Of a stretch of DNA of 15,326 nucleotides, positions 7,150 through 12,456 are shown in pieces. The notes under the pieces were generated by a model. The model was not told where the DNA came from, made no database searches, and saw only the letters and a list, made by a program, of their open reading frames with translations. A program made the position numbers and the translations under genes. Position 1 is the stretch's first letter. Each line of letters opens with the position of its first letter. Source of the stretch: Paracoccaceae bacterium (GTDB taxonomy: Bacteria; Pseudomonadota; Alphaproteobacteria; Rhodobacterales; Rhodobacteraceae); the NCBI GenBank assembly GCA_015487255.1, contig WFQA01000086.1, positions 1 to 15,326 on the forward strand, given 5' to 3'.

Positions 7150-8172
7150 ATGGCTGATGCGGCCCATACACGTCGAGTCTTTTCCGGCATCAAGCCCAGC
7201 GGCGGCTTGACGATGGGAAACTATCTGGGCGCTATCAAGCGGTTTGTCGAGATGCAAAACGCCGATTACCAGTCAATTTATTGCGTGGTGGATATGCACG
7301 CGATCACCGTTTGGCAAGAGCCGGATGATCTGCGCCACGCCACCCGTGAGCTGGTGGCGGCCTATATCGCTTCGGGCATCGACCCCGATAAATCGATCCT
7401 GTTCAACCAGTCACAGGTTTCGGCCCATGCCGAGCTGGGCTGGGTTTTCAACTGTGTGGCGCGGGTCGGCTGGATGAACCGCATGACCCAGTTCAAGGAT
7501 AAAGCCGGCAAAAACGCCGAAGCCGTTTCGCTTGGCCTTTATGCCTACCCTTCCCTGATGGCCGCCGATATCCTGATTTATCACGCCACCCATGTGCCGG
7601 TGGGCGAGGACCAAAAGCAGCATGTGGAGCTGACCCGCGACATCGCCGCCAAATTCAACCATGATTTCAAGGTGCCCGATTTCTTCCCCCAGCCCGAGCC
7701 GATCATTGATGGCCCGGCAACAAGGGTGATGAACCTGCGCGACGGCACTAAAAAAATGTCCAAATCCGGCCAGTCTGACATGGAGCGCATCAACATGACG
7801 GATGACGCCGCCCTGATCGCCAAAAAATTCAAAAAGGCCAAATCGGACGCCGAACCGCTGCCCGAAACCCTAGCAGGCCTTGCCGGCCGCCCCGAGGCCA
7901 AGAACCTGGTGGAAATCTACGCGGCGCTCTCGGATACCACGCCGGAGGCGGTGATTGCGGAATTTGCCGGCGCCCAATGGGGCCGCTTCAAGCCCGCATT
8001 GGCAGACCTCGCCGTGGCCAAACTGGAGCCGATTTCGCTGGAAATGGCCCGCCTGATGCAAGACCCCGCCGAGATCGACCGGATACTGGCCAAAGGCGCA
8101 GACAAAGCCAATGCGATCGCCCAGCCGATATTGGATAAAACCTATGATATTGTTGGCTTCGTGCGCCACTAA
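7150..8172 (+). CDS. trpS: Tryptophanyl-tRNA synthetase
   Basis: This class Ic synthetase charges tRNA-Trp. The product is 340 aa, the usual size for bacterial TrpRS. The N-terminal GIKPSGGLTMGNYLGAI contains the HIGH-equivalent as TMGN (residues 21-24); TIGN-type variants are known in this family. The second signature KMSKS is exact at 202-206. The start at 7150 was chosen because GAAGGAAGGG lies 9-10 nt upstream and homology begins at RRVFSGI; an in-frame ATG at 7042 would overlap the divergent rhomboid gene and gives no family-like sequence. The gene has its own predicted promoter at 7085-7113 and ends next to a palindrome at 8176-8200 that may serve as its terminator. Confidence 0.96.
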   Translation: MADAAHTRRVFSGIKPSGGLTMGNYLGAIKRFVEMQNADYQSIYCVVDMHAITVWQEPDDLRHATRELVAAYIASGIDPDKSILFNQSQVSAHAELGWVFNCVARVGWMNRMTQFKDKAGKNAEAVSLGLYAYPSLMAADILIYHATHVPVGEDQKQHVELTRDIAAKFNHDFKVPDFFPQPEPIIDGPATRVMNLRDGTKKMSKSGQSDMERINMTDDAALIAKKFKKAKSDAEPLPETLAGLAGRPEAKNLVEIYAALSDTTPEAVIAEFAGAQWGRFKPALADLAVAKLEPISLEMARLMQDPAEIDRILAKGADKANAIAQPILDKTYDIVGFVRH

Positions 8173-8175
8173 CCC

Positions 8176-8200
8176 GTAGGGTGCGTGGTCCCCACGCACC
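8176..8200 (+). repeat. GTAG-headed palindrome (REP-like), possible trpS terminator
   Basis: GTAG (8176-8179) is followed by a perfect 9-bp stem, GGTGCGTGG (8180-8188) with CCACGCACC (8192-8200), around a TCC loop. Then comes TTTCCC. A GTAG or GGAG tetranucleotide in front of a GC-rich palindrome is the described hallmark of REP sequences moved by RAYT (TnpA-REP) transposases. It begins 3 nt after the trpS stop, between convergent genes, so it may also end transcription, although the T-run is only three long. Confidence 0.55.
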
Positions 8201-8261
8201 TTTCCCGCCATCATCCAAGGCAGGTTCGGGCCCATCTCCTTTTGCAATTCAATGCGCCGCT

Positions 8262-8747
8262 CTACAATTCCTTATACATCACAAACGCATCCACCAGCCC
8301 CAGCCGCTTGTGGCGAAACGCGTGCGTCAACCGCCCGACAATCTCAAACCCGTGCCTCTGCCATAGCGCCACGGCGCGCGCGTTGGTGCTGACCACAAGG
8401 TTATACTGCATCGCCAGATAGCCCAGCCGCAACGCCTCCGCCTGCGACCAGGCGCACATCTGCCCCCCGACCCCAAGCCCGCGTGCAGCCTCACCCACCA
8501 CATAGCCGCAATTACACACATGCGCACCCAGCGCCGGCTGGTTGGGTTTGATGTAAAACGTGCCCAAAACCACCCCGTCCTGTAACGCCACATAGCTTCT
8601 CAGCGGCAGGCCCATCCAAAAGCTTCGCGCCTCATCCTCGCTGATATCGACCGGTTGCGGATAGGTCTCCCCCGCACGAAACACCGGTTTGAGCATGGCC
8701 CATACCGCAGGCCAATGCCCGTCATTCATTGCCTCAAAACCTATCAT
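8262..8747 (-). CDS. GNAT family N-acetyltransferase
   Basis: A 161-aa single-domain acetyltransferase. The acetyl-CoA pyrophosphate loop is seen as R89-G-L-G-V-G94 following the beta strand GYVVGEAA. The C-terminal part has the usual N-A-R-A-V-A-L-W-Q-R-H-G-F-E-I-V-G block (122-138). The acceptor substrate cannot be read from the sequence; similar proteins are often annotated as phosphinothricin-type or YhhY-like amino-acid acetyltransferases. The start at 8747 is supported by GGGGAGG, with GGAGG ending 8 nt upstream; an ATG at 8786 has no comparable site. The gene converges on trpS and diverges from the rhodanese gene. The same frame stays open far upstream across two opposite-strand genes, which is chance in GC-rich DNA. 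Confidence 0.88.
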   Translation of the reverse strand: MIGFEAMNDGHWPAVWAMLKPVFRAGETYPQPVDISEDEARSFWMGLPLRSYVALQDGVVLGTFYIKPNQPALGAHVCNCGYVVGEAARGLGVGGQMCAWSQAEALRLGYLAMQYNLVVSTNARAVALWQRHGFEIVGRLTHAFRHKRLGLVDAFVMYKEL

Positions 8748-8837
8748 CGGATCAACCTCCCCGGCGCTGCACTTTAGCCTAGACATTCTGACGCACTCGT
8801 GATTTCCCCTGTTCTCAACTATATGCAACCCAGTGAA

Positions 8838-8843
8838 TATAAT
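8838..8843 (+). promoter_or_regulatory. Possible -10 box for the rhodanese gene
   Basis: A perfect TATAAT lies in the divergent gap between the acetyltransferase and rhodanese genes. There is no good -35 at normal spacing (TTCTCA at 8812-8817 is 20 nt away). A start about 7 nt downstream would fall on the AGGAG ribosome site (8850-8854), leaving almost no leader. The match may therefore be accidental. Confidence 0.25.
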
Positions 8844-8861
8844 TTCAACAGGAGTTTCCCC

Positions 8862-9320
8862 ATGCCATTGCTCGCCAAGATTGCCCCGTTTTTTGCCTTT
8901 GTCATCATGCTCGCCACCAGCGCCAACGCGCAGGTGATGCAAATCACCCCCGATGAGGCCCGCGCCAAGGCGCTGGCTGGCGAAATCGTGCTGGTTGATA
9001 TCCGTCGCCCCGATGAATGGGCCGATACCGGCATTCCAGATGTTGCCCTGACCGCAGACATGACCACGGCCAATTTCATCCAGACCCTGTTGGCGATCCG
9101 CGATCAAAACCCGGAAACCCCGCTGGCGATCATCTGCCGTTCGGGCAACCGCTCGGGCTTTGTCACCCAGCAGCTTTATCAGGCTGGTATGACCAATGTG
9201 ATCGACGTGGTCGAGGGTATCTCCGGCTCTGGCATCGGGCCGGGCTGGAAGGTGCGCGGGTTGCCCTTGCGCCCGACCGATGCGCCGGTCAATCCTCAGA
9301 TCACCACGCAACAGCCCTGA
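8862..9320 (+). CDS. Secreted single-domain rhodanese-like protein
   Basis: The 152-aa product begins with a Sec signal peptide (hydrophobic residues 7-20, probable cleavage A-N-A|Q at 23/24), so the protein should be periplasmic. The rest is one rhodanese domain: DEARAKALAG, the LVDIRRPDEW strand-turn (44-53) and the active loop C92-R-S-G-N-R-S98. The catalytic Cys that carries a persulfide is present, and the six-residue loop is the sulfurtransferase type. The sulfur donor and acceptor are unknown. The start at 8862 follows AACAGGAG at a spacing of about 7 nt; an in-frame ATG at 8799 lacks a ribosome site and would displace the signal peptide from the N-terminus. The universal stress protein gene follows 69 nt later and may be cotranscribed. 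Confidence 0.88.
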   Translation: MPLLAKIAPFFAFVIMLATSANAQVMQITPDEARAKALAGEIVLVDIRRPDEWADTGIPDVALTADMTTANFIQTLLAIRDQNPETPLAIICRSGNRSGFVTQQLYQAGMTNVIDVVEGISGSGIGPGWKVRGLPLRPTDAPVNPQITTQQP

Positions 9321-9389
9321 CAAATTGCCCCGTTGCACCCATGGCCGGTTTGGGTGAAGATGGGGGGAAACAATGTGGAGCCAACTTTG

Positions 9390-9848
9390 ATGCGTAAATT
9401 TCTTGTGGTCATGGATGATAGCCCGGAGTTTCTCAACGCCTTGCGGTTTGCCGCGATTCGCGCCAAAAAAACCGGCAGCGGGGTTGAGATACTGGGCATC
9501 ATCGCCCCGGAAGAATTCCAACACTGGATCGGCGTGGGCGAAACCATGCGCGCCGAAGCCCGCGAGCGCATAGAAGAGCATTTCAAGGTGTTTTCGAAAT
9601 GGATGGTCGACAAAGAAGGGGTTGAGCCGGAGCTGGTAATCCGCGAAGGCGAAAAGGCCGAGCAGGTATTGGCCCAGATCAATGAGGACAAAGAGGTTGC
9701 GATCCTGATCCTCGGTGCCGGTACCTCCGGTAGCGACCCCGGCCCGCTTGTCACCCAGCTCGTGGCGCGTGGCGGGGGCAATATGCCGGTGCCGATCACC
9801 GTTGTGCCCGGCAGCATGAATAAAGAAGCGATTATCGCGGTTTCTTAA
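9390..9848 (+). CDS. Universal stress protein (UspA family), single domain
   Basis: A 152-aa cytoplasmic protein with one Usp fold: KFLVVMDDSPE at the N-terminus (first strand and nucleotide-site Asp) and ILILGAG followed by VPITVVPG at the C-terminus. The G-2x-G-9x-G-S/T motif of ATP-binding Usp proteins is not recognisable: after LGAG the sequence reads T-S-G-S-D-P-G-P and then R-G-G-G-N-M-P. It may therefore belong to the class that does not bind ATP tightly. I chose the ATG at 9390 because family members begin MRKFLVV. A GTG at 9375 in the same frame has a G-rich stretch (9362-9367) upstream and is a real alternative that would add five residues. The 439-nt region after the stop holds no gene. 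Confidence 0.85.
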   Translation: MRKFLVVMDDSPEFLNALRFAAIRAKKTGSGVEILGIIAPEEFQHWIGVGETMRAEARERIEEHFKVFSKWMVDKEGVEPELVIREGEKAEQVLAQINEDKEVAILILGAGTSGSDPGPLVTQLVARGGGNMPVPITVVPGSMNKEAIIAVS

Positions 9849-9871
9849 CCCGCCTCCCCCCGCACAGTCCA

Positions 9872-10144
9872 CCGAGCGTAAGCTCGGCCACCGCCGCCGG
9901 CCAGCCGTGTTTTCAGCTCCGCTGAAAACCGTGCCTTTGCTGAGCGGGGGGGGGTGGCAATACCTCGGCCACAGGTGCCGGGGCAGCAGCCCTCCCCGAA
10001 GCAAAGGCACTCTGGGCTGAGGCAGGCGCTTGGCTACAGAAAAAACCGTTCCGCCAAGCTCAACCGGTGCTCTCCCGCCGGTCGGACGTCCTGTTGCTGC
10101 GCAACAAGCCGCCGCCCGCCCGGGCCTGGCCTCGCTTCGCTCGG
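9872..10144. repeat. Non-coding element bounded by inverted copies B and C of the structured repeat
   Basis: The left end CCGAGCGTAAGCTCGGCCA (9872-9890, plus) and the right end TGGCCTCGCTTCGCTCGG (10127-10144, whose complement is CCGAGCGAAGCGAGGCCA) are inverted copies agreeing at about 16 of 19 positions with one gap. Inside each end is a hairpin: a 9-bp stem with loop TCC at 9909-9929, and a 6-bp stem with loop TGC at 10092-10106. Between them lie a long-range 11-bp inverted repeat (9931-9941 with 10000-10010) and a 7-bp one (10028-10034 with 10053-10059). The left end has its own 6-bp hairpin with a GTAA loop. No target duplication is obvious at the borders, and no open frame inside is credible. 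The element occupies most of the 9849-10287 gap. A BIME-like or MITE-like element fits; a structured RNA cannot be excluded. Confidence 0.5.
9931..10010. repeat. Nested inverted repeats resembling a three-way junction
   Basis: The arms GTGCCTTTGCT (9931-9941) and AGCAAAGGCAC (10000-10010) are perfectly complementary. They enclose two smaller stems: GTGGC/GCCAC (9954-9958 with 9968-9972) and CGGGG/CCCCG (9979-9983 with 9994-9998). The G9 run at 9946-9954 lies in the junction. The fold is equally possible as a DNA cruciform or in RNA of either strand. Confidence 0.4.
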
Positions 10145-10149
10145 CAAGT

Positions 10150-10166
10150 GGGGGCGTTCCGCCCCC
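10150..10166 (+). repeat. GC-rich hairpin next to repeat copy C
   Basis: A perfect 7-bp stem (10150-10156 with 10160-10166) closes a TTC loop, six bases after the right end of the 9872-10144 element. It has the same triloop type as the murJ terminator hairpin but no T-run, so it is probably part of the repeat rather than a terminator. Confidence 0.45.
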
Positions 10167-10228
10167 TCGCGCACGCGCGCTCCCCCCTGAAACCCAGCCT
10201 CAATCCGGCGCATTTGCCACCCCGTCAA

Positions 10229-10253
10229 TTACTTGACTTTTTTGGTCAGGCCA
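10229..10253 (+). promoter_or_regulatory. Predicted IscR type-1-like operator
   Basis: The core TTGACTTTTTTGGTCAG (10233-10249) fits the E. coli IscR type-1 core YYGACTRWWWYAGTCRR at 15 of 17 positions, as I recall that consensus. The preceding TAC (10230-10232) also fits the TAS flank. The arms TGAC/GTCA are symmetric about five T residues. The site covers the predicted -35 box of the Nfu gene, where a bound regulator would block transcription. Fe-S biogenesis genes, including E. coli nfuA, are known IscR targets, and Rhodobacterales carry IscR, so the site fits the gene it precedes. That this organism has IscR is an assumption. Confidence 0.5.
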
Positions 10254-10263
10254 ATCATATAAC
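10233..10263 (+). promoter_or_regulatory. Predicted promoter of the Nfu-RimI unit
   Basis: TTGACT (10233-10238, 5/6) and TATAAC (10258-10263, 5/6) are separated by 19 nt, two longer than ideal. Transcription would start near 10270, leaving a short leader with GAGAGG (10275-10280) 7 nt before the ATG. The long spacing and overlapping operator suggest a regulated rather than strong constitutive promoter. Confidence 0.5.
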
Positions 10264-10287
10264 CTACAAGCTACGAGAGGCACCAAA

Positions 10288-10848
10288 ATGTTCATTCAAA
10301 CCGAATCAACCCCTAATCCGGCCACACTCAAATTTCTGCCCGGCCAGAGCGTTGTGCAGGTGGGCACCGCCGATTTCCCCAATGCCGAGAGCGCTGGTTC
10401 TTCCCCTCTGGCCAAGCGGCTTTTTGGGGTGGAGGGGGTATCCGGTGTGTTTTTTGGCCCGGATTTCATCACCGTCACCAAGATCGATACTATCGACTGG
10501 GCCCATATCAAACCCGCAATTCTTGGCGCGATCATGGAGCATTACCAATCCGGCGAGCCGGTGATGGATGATGAAAGCGGCACTGTCGGCCATGCCGAAC
10601 ATGACGGGCCGGATTCAGAGCTGGTCAAACAAATCAAAGAGTTGCTTGATACCCGCGTGCGCCCCGCCGTGGCGCAGGATGGCGGCGATATCACTTTTCA
10701 CGGTTTTGACCGTGGCGTGGTCTATCTGCATATGCAGGGTGCCTGCGCGGGCTGCCCCTCTTCCACCATGACCCTGAAAAGCGGCATTGAGAACCTGCTT
10801 CGCCACTTCATTCCCGAAGTGACCGAAGTGCGCGCGGTGGCTGTTTAG
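10288..10848 (+). CDS. Nfu-type iron-sulfur cluster carrier (NifU family, two domains)
   Basis: A 186-aa protein with the Nfu N-terminal domain (QTESTPNPATLKFLPG, residues 4-19, through about 90), a short acidic linker, and a NifU C-terminal domain (about 110-186). The latter contains V-A-Q-D-G-G-D at 128-134 and the cluster-binding C153-A-G-C156. Two monomers are expected to hold a [4Fe-4S] cluster between their CxxC motifs and pass it to client enzymes. This N-Nfu/C-NifU layout is that of alphaproteobacterial and mitochondrial NFU1 proteins; E. coli NfuA has a different, A-type-like N-terminus. The gene has its own predicted promoter with an IscR-like site and a GAGAGG ribosome site. It is followed after 3 nt by the RimI-type gene. 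Confidence 0.94.
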   Translation: MFIQTESTPNPATLKFLPGQSVVQVGTADFPNAESAGSSPLAKRLFGVEGVSGVFFGPDFITVTKIDTIDWAHIKPAILGAIMEHYQSGEPVMDDESGTVGHAEHDGPDSELVKQIKELLDTRVRPAVAQDGGDITFHGFDRGVVYLHMQGACAGCPSSTMTLKSGIENLLRHFIPEVTEVRAVAV

Positions 10849-10851
10849 CCC

Positions 10852-11262
10852 ATGCAGCCGCAGGCGCTTGCCGATCTGCATGCGCTATGCTTCAGAACGC
10901 CGCGCCCGTGGCGGGTGCATGAATTTGCAGCCCTGCTCAAAACCCCCGGTATTTGCCTGATCAACCACCCCCACGGCTTTGCCCTGGGGCGAATCGCTGG
11001 CTCCGAGGCTGAGCTTTTGACCATCGCCGTGCAGCCCGAAGCGCAAAACAAGGGCCATGGTGCCCACCTGATCAATGATTTTCTTGCCGAGGCGGCATTG
11101 CGGGGGGCGAATGAGGTGTTTCTCGAAGTCAGCAAGACCAACCTTGCCGCCATTGCGCTATATCGCAGGGCCGGCTTTGTGCAAGTGGCTGAACGCAAGG
11201 GATATTTCAAGCAAATCAACGGCCCGGCCCTGACCGCGCTTATTTTCAAATACACGATTTAG
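10852..11262 (+). CDS. rimI: RimI-type ribosomal protein alanine acetyltransferase (GNAT)
   Basis: A 136-aa GNAT protein. Acetyl-CoA loop Q65-N-K-G-H-G70 follows ELLTIAV; then FLEVSKTNLAAIALYRRAGF (90-109) and R115-K-G-Y-F119. The LEV...N..AI.LY..GF and R..YY-like pattern is typical of RimI, which acetylates the N-terminal alanine of ribosomal protein S18. In alphaproteobacteria the enzyme may have broader targets, so the substrate is inferred. The ATG lies 3 nt after the Nfu stop with no clear ribosome site, suggesting coupled translation. In related Rhodobacterales I recall tsaB between the Nfu gene and rimI; it is absent here. A different small GNAT is the alternative reading. Confidence 0.78.
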   Translation: MQPQALADLHALCFRTPRPWRVHEFAALLKTPGICLINHPHGFALGRIAGSEAELLTIAVQPEAQNKGHGAHLINDFLAEAALRGANEVFLEVSKTNLAAIALYRRAGFVQVAERKGYFKQINGPALTALIFKYTI

Positions 11263-11337
11263 CCCAAAACACGCCCCGCATCGCAAGCTGTTGAGCGCCC
11301 ATGGCCGGAGTGAAGCCAAAATAAGGTAAAAAAACCA

Positions 11338-11367
11338 TTGACCCTTCCCCCCTCTAGCCGCTTTACT
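11338..11367 (+). promoter_or_regulatory. Possible promoter of the BMP transporter operon
   Basis: TTGACC (11338-11343, 5/6) and TTTACT (11362-11367, 4/6) are 18 nt apart in the 184-nt gap before the binding-protein gene. The implied leader of about 70 nt includes a 7-bp inverted repeat (11381-11387 with 11419-11425) of unknown meaning. The strong AGGGAG ribosome site at 11435-11440 completes the leader. Confidence 0.35.
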
Positions 11368-11446
11368 TATCTATCGTTTCTTCGATCTTGATATGCGGGA
11401 TTCTGCTCGCCGATGACGGATCGAACTGTAGTATAGGGAGATATAC

Positions 11447-12445
11447 ATGAAACTGCTCAAAACCCTTATCGCCACCACGGCGCTGGTTGGTGCGGCCACT
11501 TTTGCCAATGCGCAGGCCAACCCGGCCGTGATCTTTGACCTTGGCGGCAAATTCGACAAATCCTTCAACGAAATGTCCTACACCGGTGCCGAGCGCTTCC
11601 GCGAGGAAACCGGCATTGAATACCGTGAATTCGAGCTGCAATCAGATGCCCAGCGCGAGCAGGCCCTGCGCCGCTTTGCCCAGGCCGGCAATAACCCGGT
11701 TGTGGTTGCCGGCTTCTCCAACGCCACCGCGATGAATACCGTGGCGCCCGATTTCCCCGACACCGATTTTGTCATCATCGACATGGTGGTTGACCAGCCA
11801 AACGTGCGGTCGGTGATCTTTGCCGAGCATGAAGGCTCCTACCTTGTGGGTGTGCTGGCGGCGATGGCTTCCGAGAGCGGCACTGTCAGCTTTGTTGGCG
11901 GCATGGATATTCCGCTGATCAGCAAATTCCAGTGCGGCTATACCCAGGGGGCCAAGGCGGTCAACCCCGATATCACCGTTCTGGCTACCATGACCGGCAC
12001 TGACGGTTCCGCCTGGAACAACCCGGTGAAGGGTGGCGAGCTGACCATGTCACAAATCGAAAACGGCTCGGATGTGGTATTTGCGGCAGCCGGCGGCACG
12101 GGCCGCGGGGTGCTTCAGGCAGCGGCTGATGCGGGCATTTATGCCATCGGGGTTGACGCCAACCAAAACTACATGCAGCCCGGCACCATGCTGACCTCGA
12201 TGATGAAGCGGGTTGACGTGGCGGTTTATAACGCCTTCAACGATGTGAATAACGGCGAATTCACCGCCGGCATTCAGGTCATGGGCCTGGCCGAAGACGG
12301 GGTTGGCTATGCATTGGACGAATACAATGCCGACCTGATCACCCCAGAGATGAAAGCCGCCGTCGATCAGGCGCGTGCCGATATCATCGCGGGCAATATC
12401 GTGGTGCATGACTACACAGTAGACAATACCTGCCCGGTCGAATAA
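11447..12445 (+). CDS. BMP family ABC transporter substrate-binding protein (probably nucleoside-specific)
   Basis: A 332-aa periplasmic protein with a cleavable Sec signal peptide (probable cut A-N-A|Q at 22/23; no lipobox, so it should be soluble rather than lipid-anchored). The mature part is a Bmp/PnrA-type fold: VIFDLGGKFDKSFNE (28-42), later FVGGMDIPLISKFQCGY and the hinge-region VDANQN. Bmp/PnrA proteins bind purine nucleosides, and the linked genes are a matching BmpDEFG/NupABC-like set; specificity here is inferred. The start is well marked by AGGGAG 6 nt upstream of the ATG. The ATPase gene follows after 11 nt. The large excess of binding protein usual in such systems would fit the strong ribosome site. 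Confidence 0.92.
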   Translation: MKLLKTLIATTALVGAATFANAQANPAVIFDLGGKFDKSFNEMSYTGAERFREETGIEYREFELQSDAQREQALRRFAQAGNNPVVVAGFSNATAMNTVAPDFPDTDFVIIDMVVDQPNVRSVIFAEHEGSYLVGVLAAMASESGTVSFVGGMDIPLISKFQCGYTQGAKAVNPDITVLATMTGTDGSAWNNPVKGGELTMSQIENGSDVVFAAAGGTGRGVLQAAADAGIYAIGVDANQNYMQPGTMLTSMMKRVDVAVYNAFNDVNNGEFTAGIQVMGLAEDGVGYALDEYNADLITPEMKAAVDQARADIIAGNIVVHDYTVDNTCPVE

Positions 12446-12456
12446 GGCCGAGGCAT

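Noticed and set aside
7207..7224. HIGH motif written as TMGN in TrpRS as a defect
   Set aside because: TIGN-like replacements are a known normal variant in bacterial TrpRS, and KMSKS is exact.
8748..10010. Long N-terminal extension of the acetyltransferase frame across the rhodanese and stress protein genes
   Set aside because: Both opposite-strand genes have family motifs, and the acetyltransferase has a strong ribosome site at its internal ATG at 8747.
9954..10236. Short open frames in the non-coding gap before the Nfu gene
   Set aside because: They are Pro/Arg/Ser-rich, lack ribosome sites and run through perfect hairpins, so the region reads as structured repeat, not protein.
11381..11425. 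7-bp inverted repeat in the BMP leader as a purine riboswitch
   Set aside because: The leader is too short and lacks the conserved loop-loop and junction sequences of purine riboswitches; a single 7-bp stem with a 31-nt loop is weak evidence.
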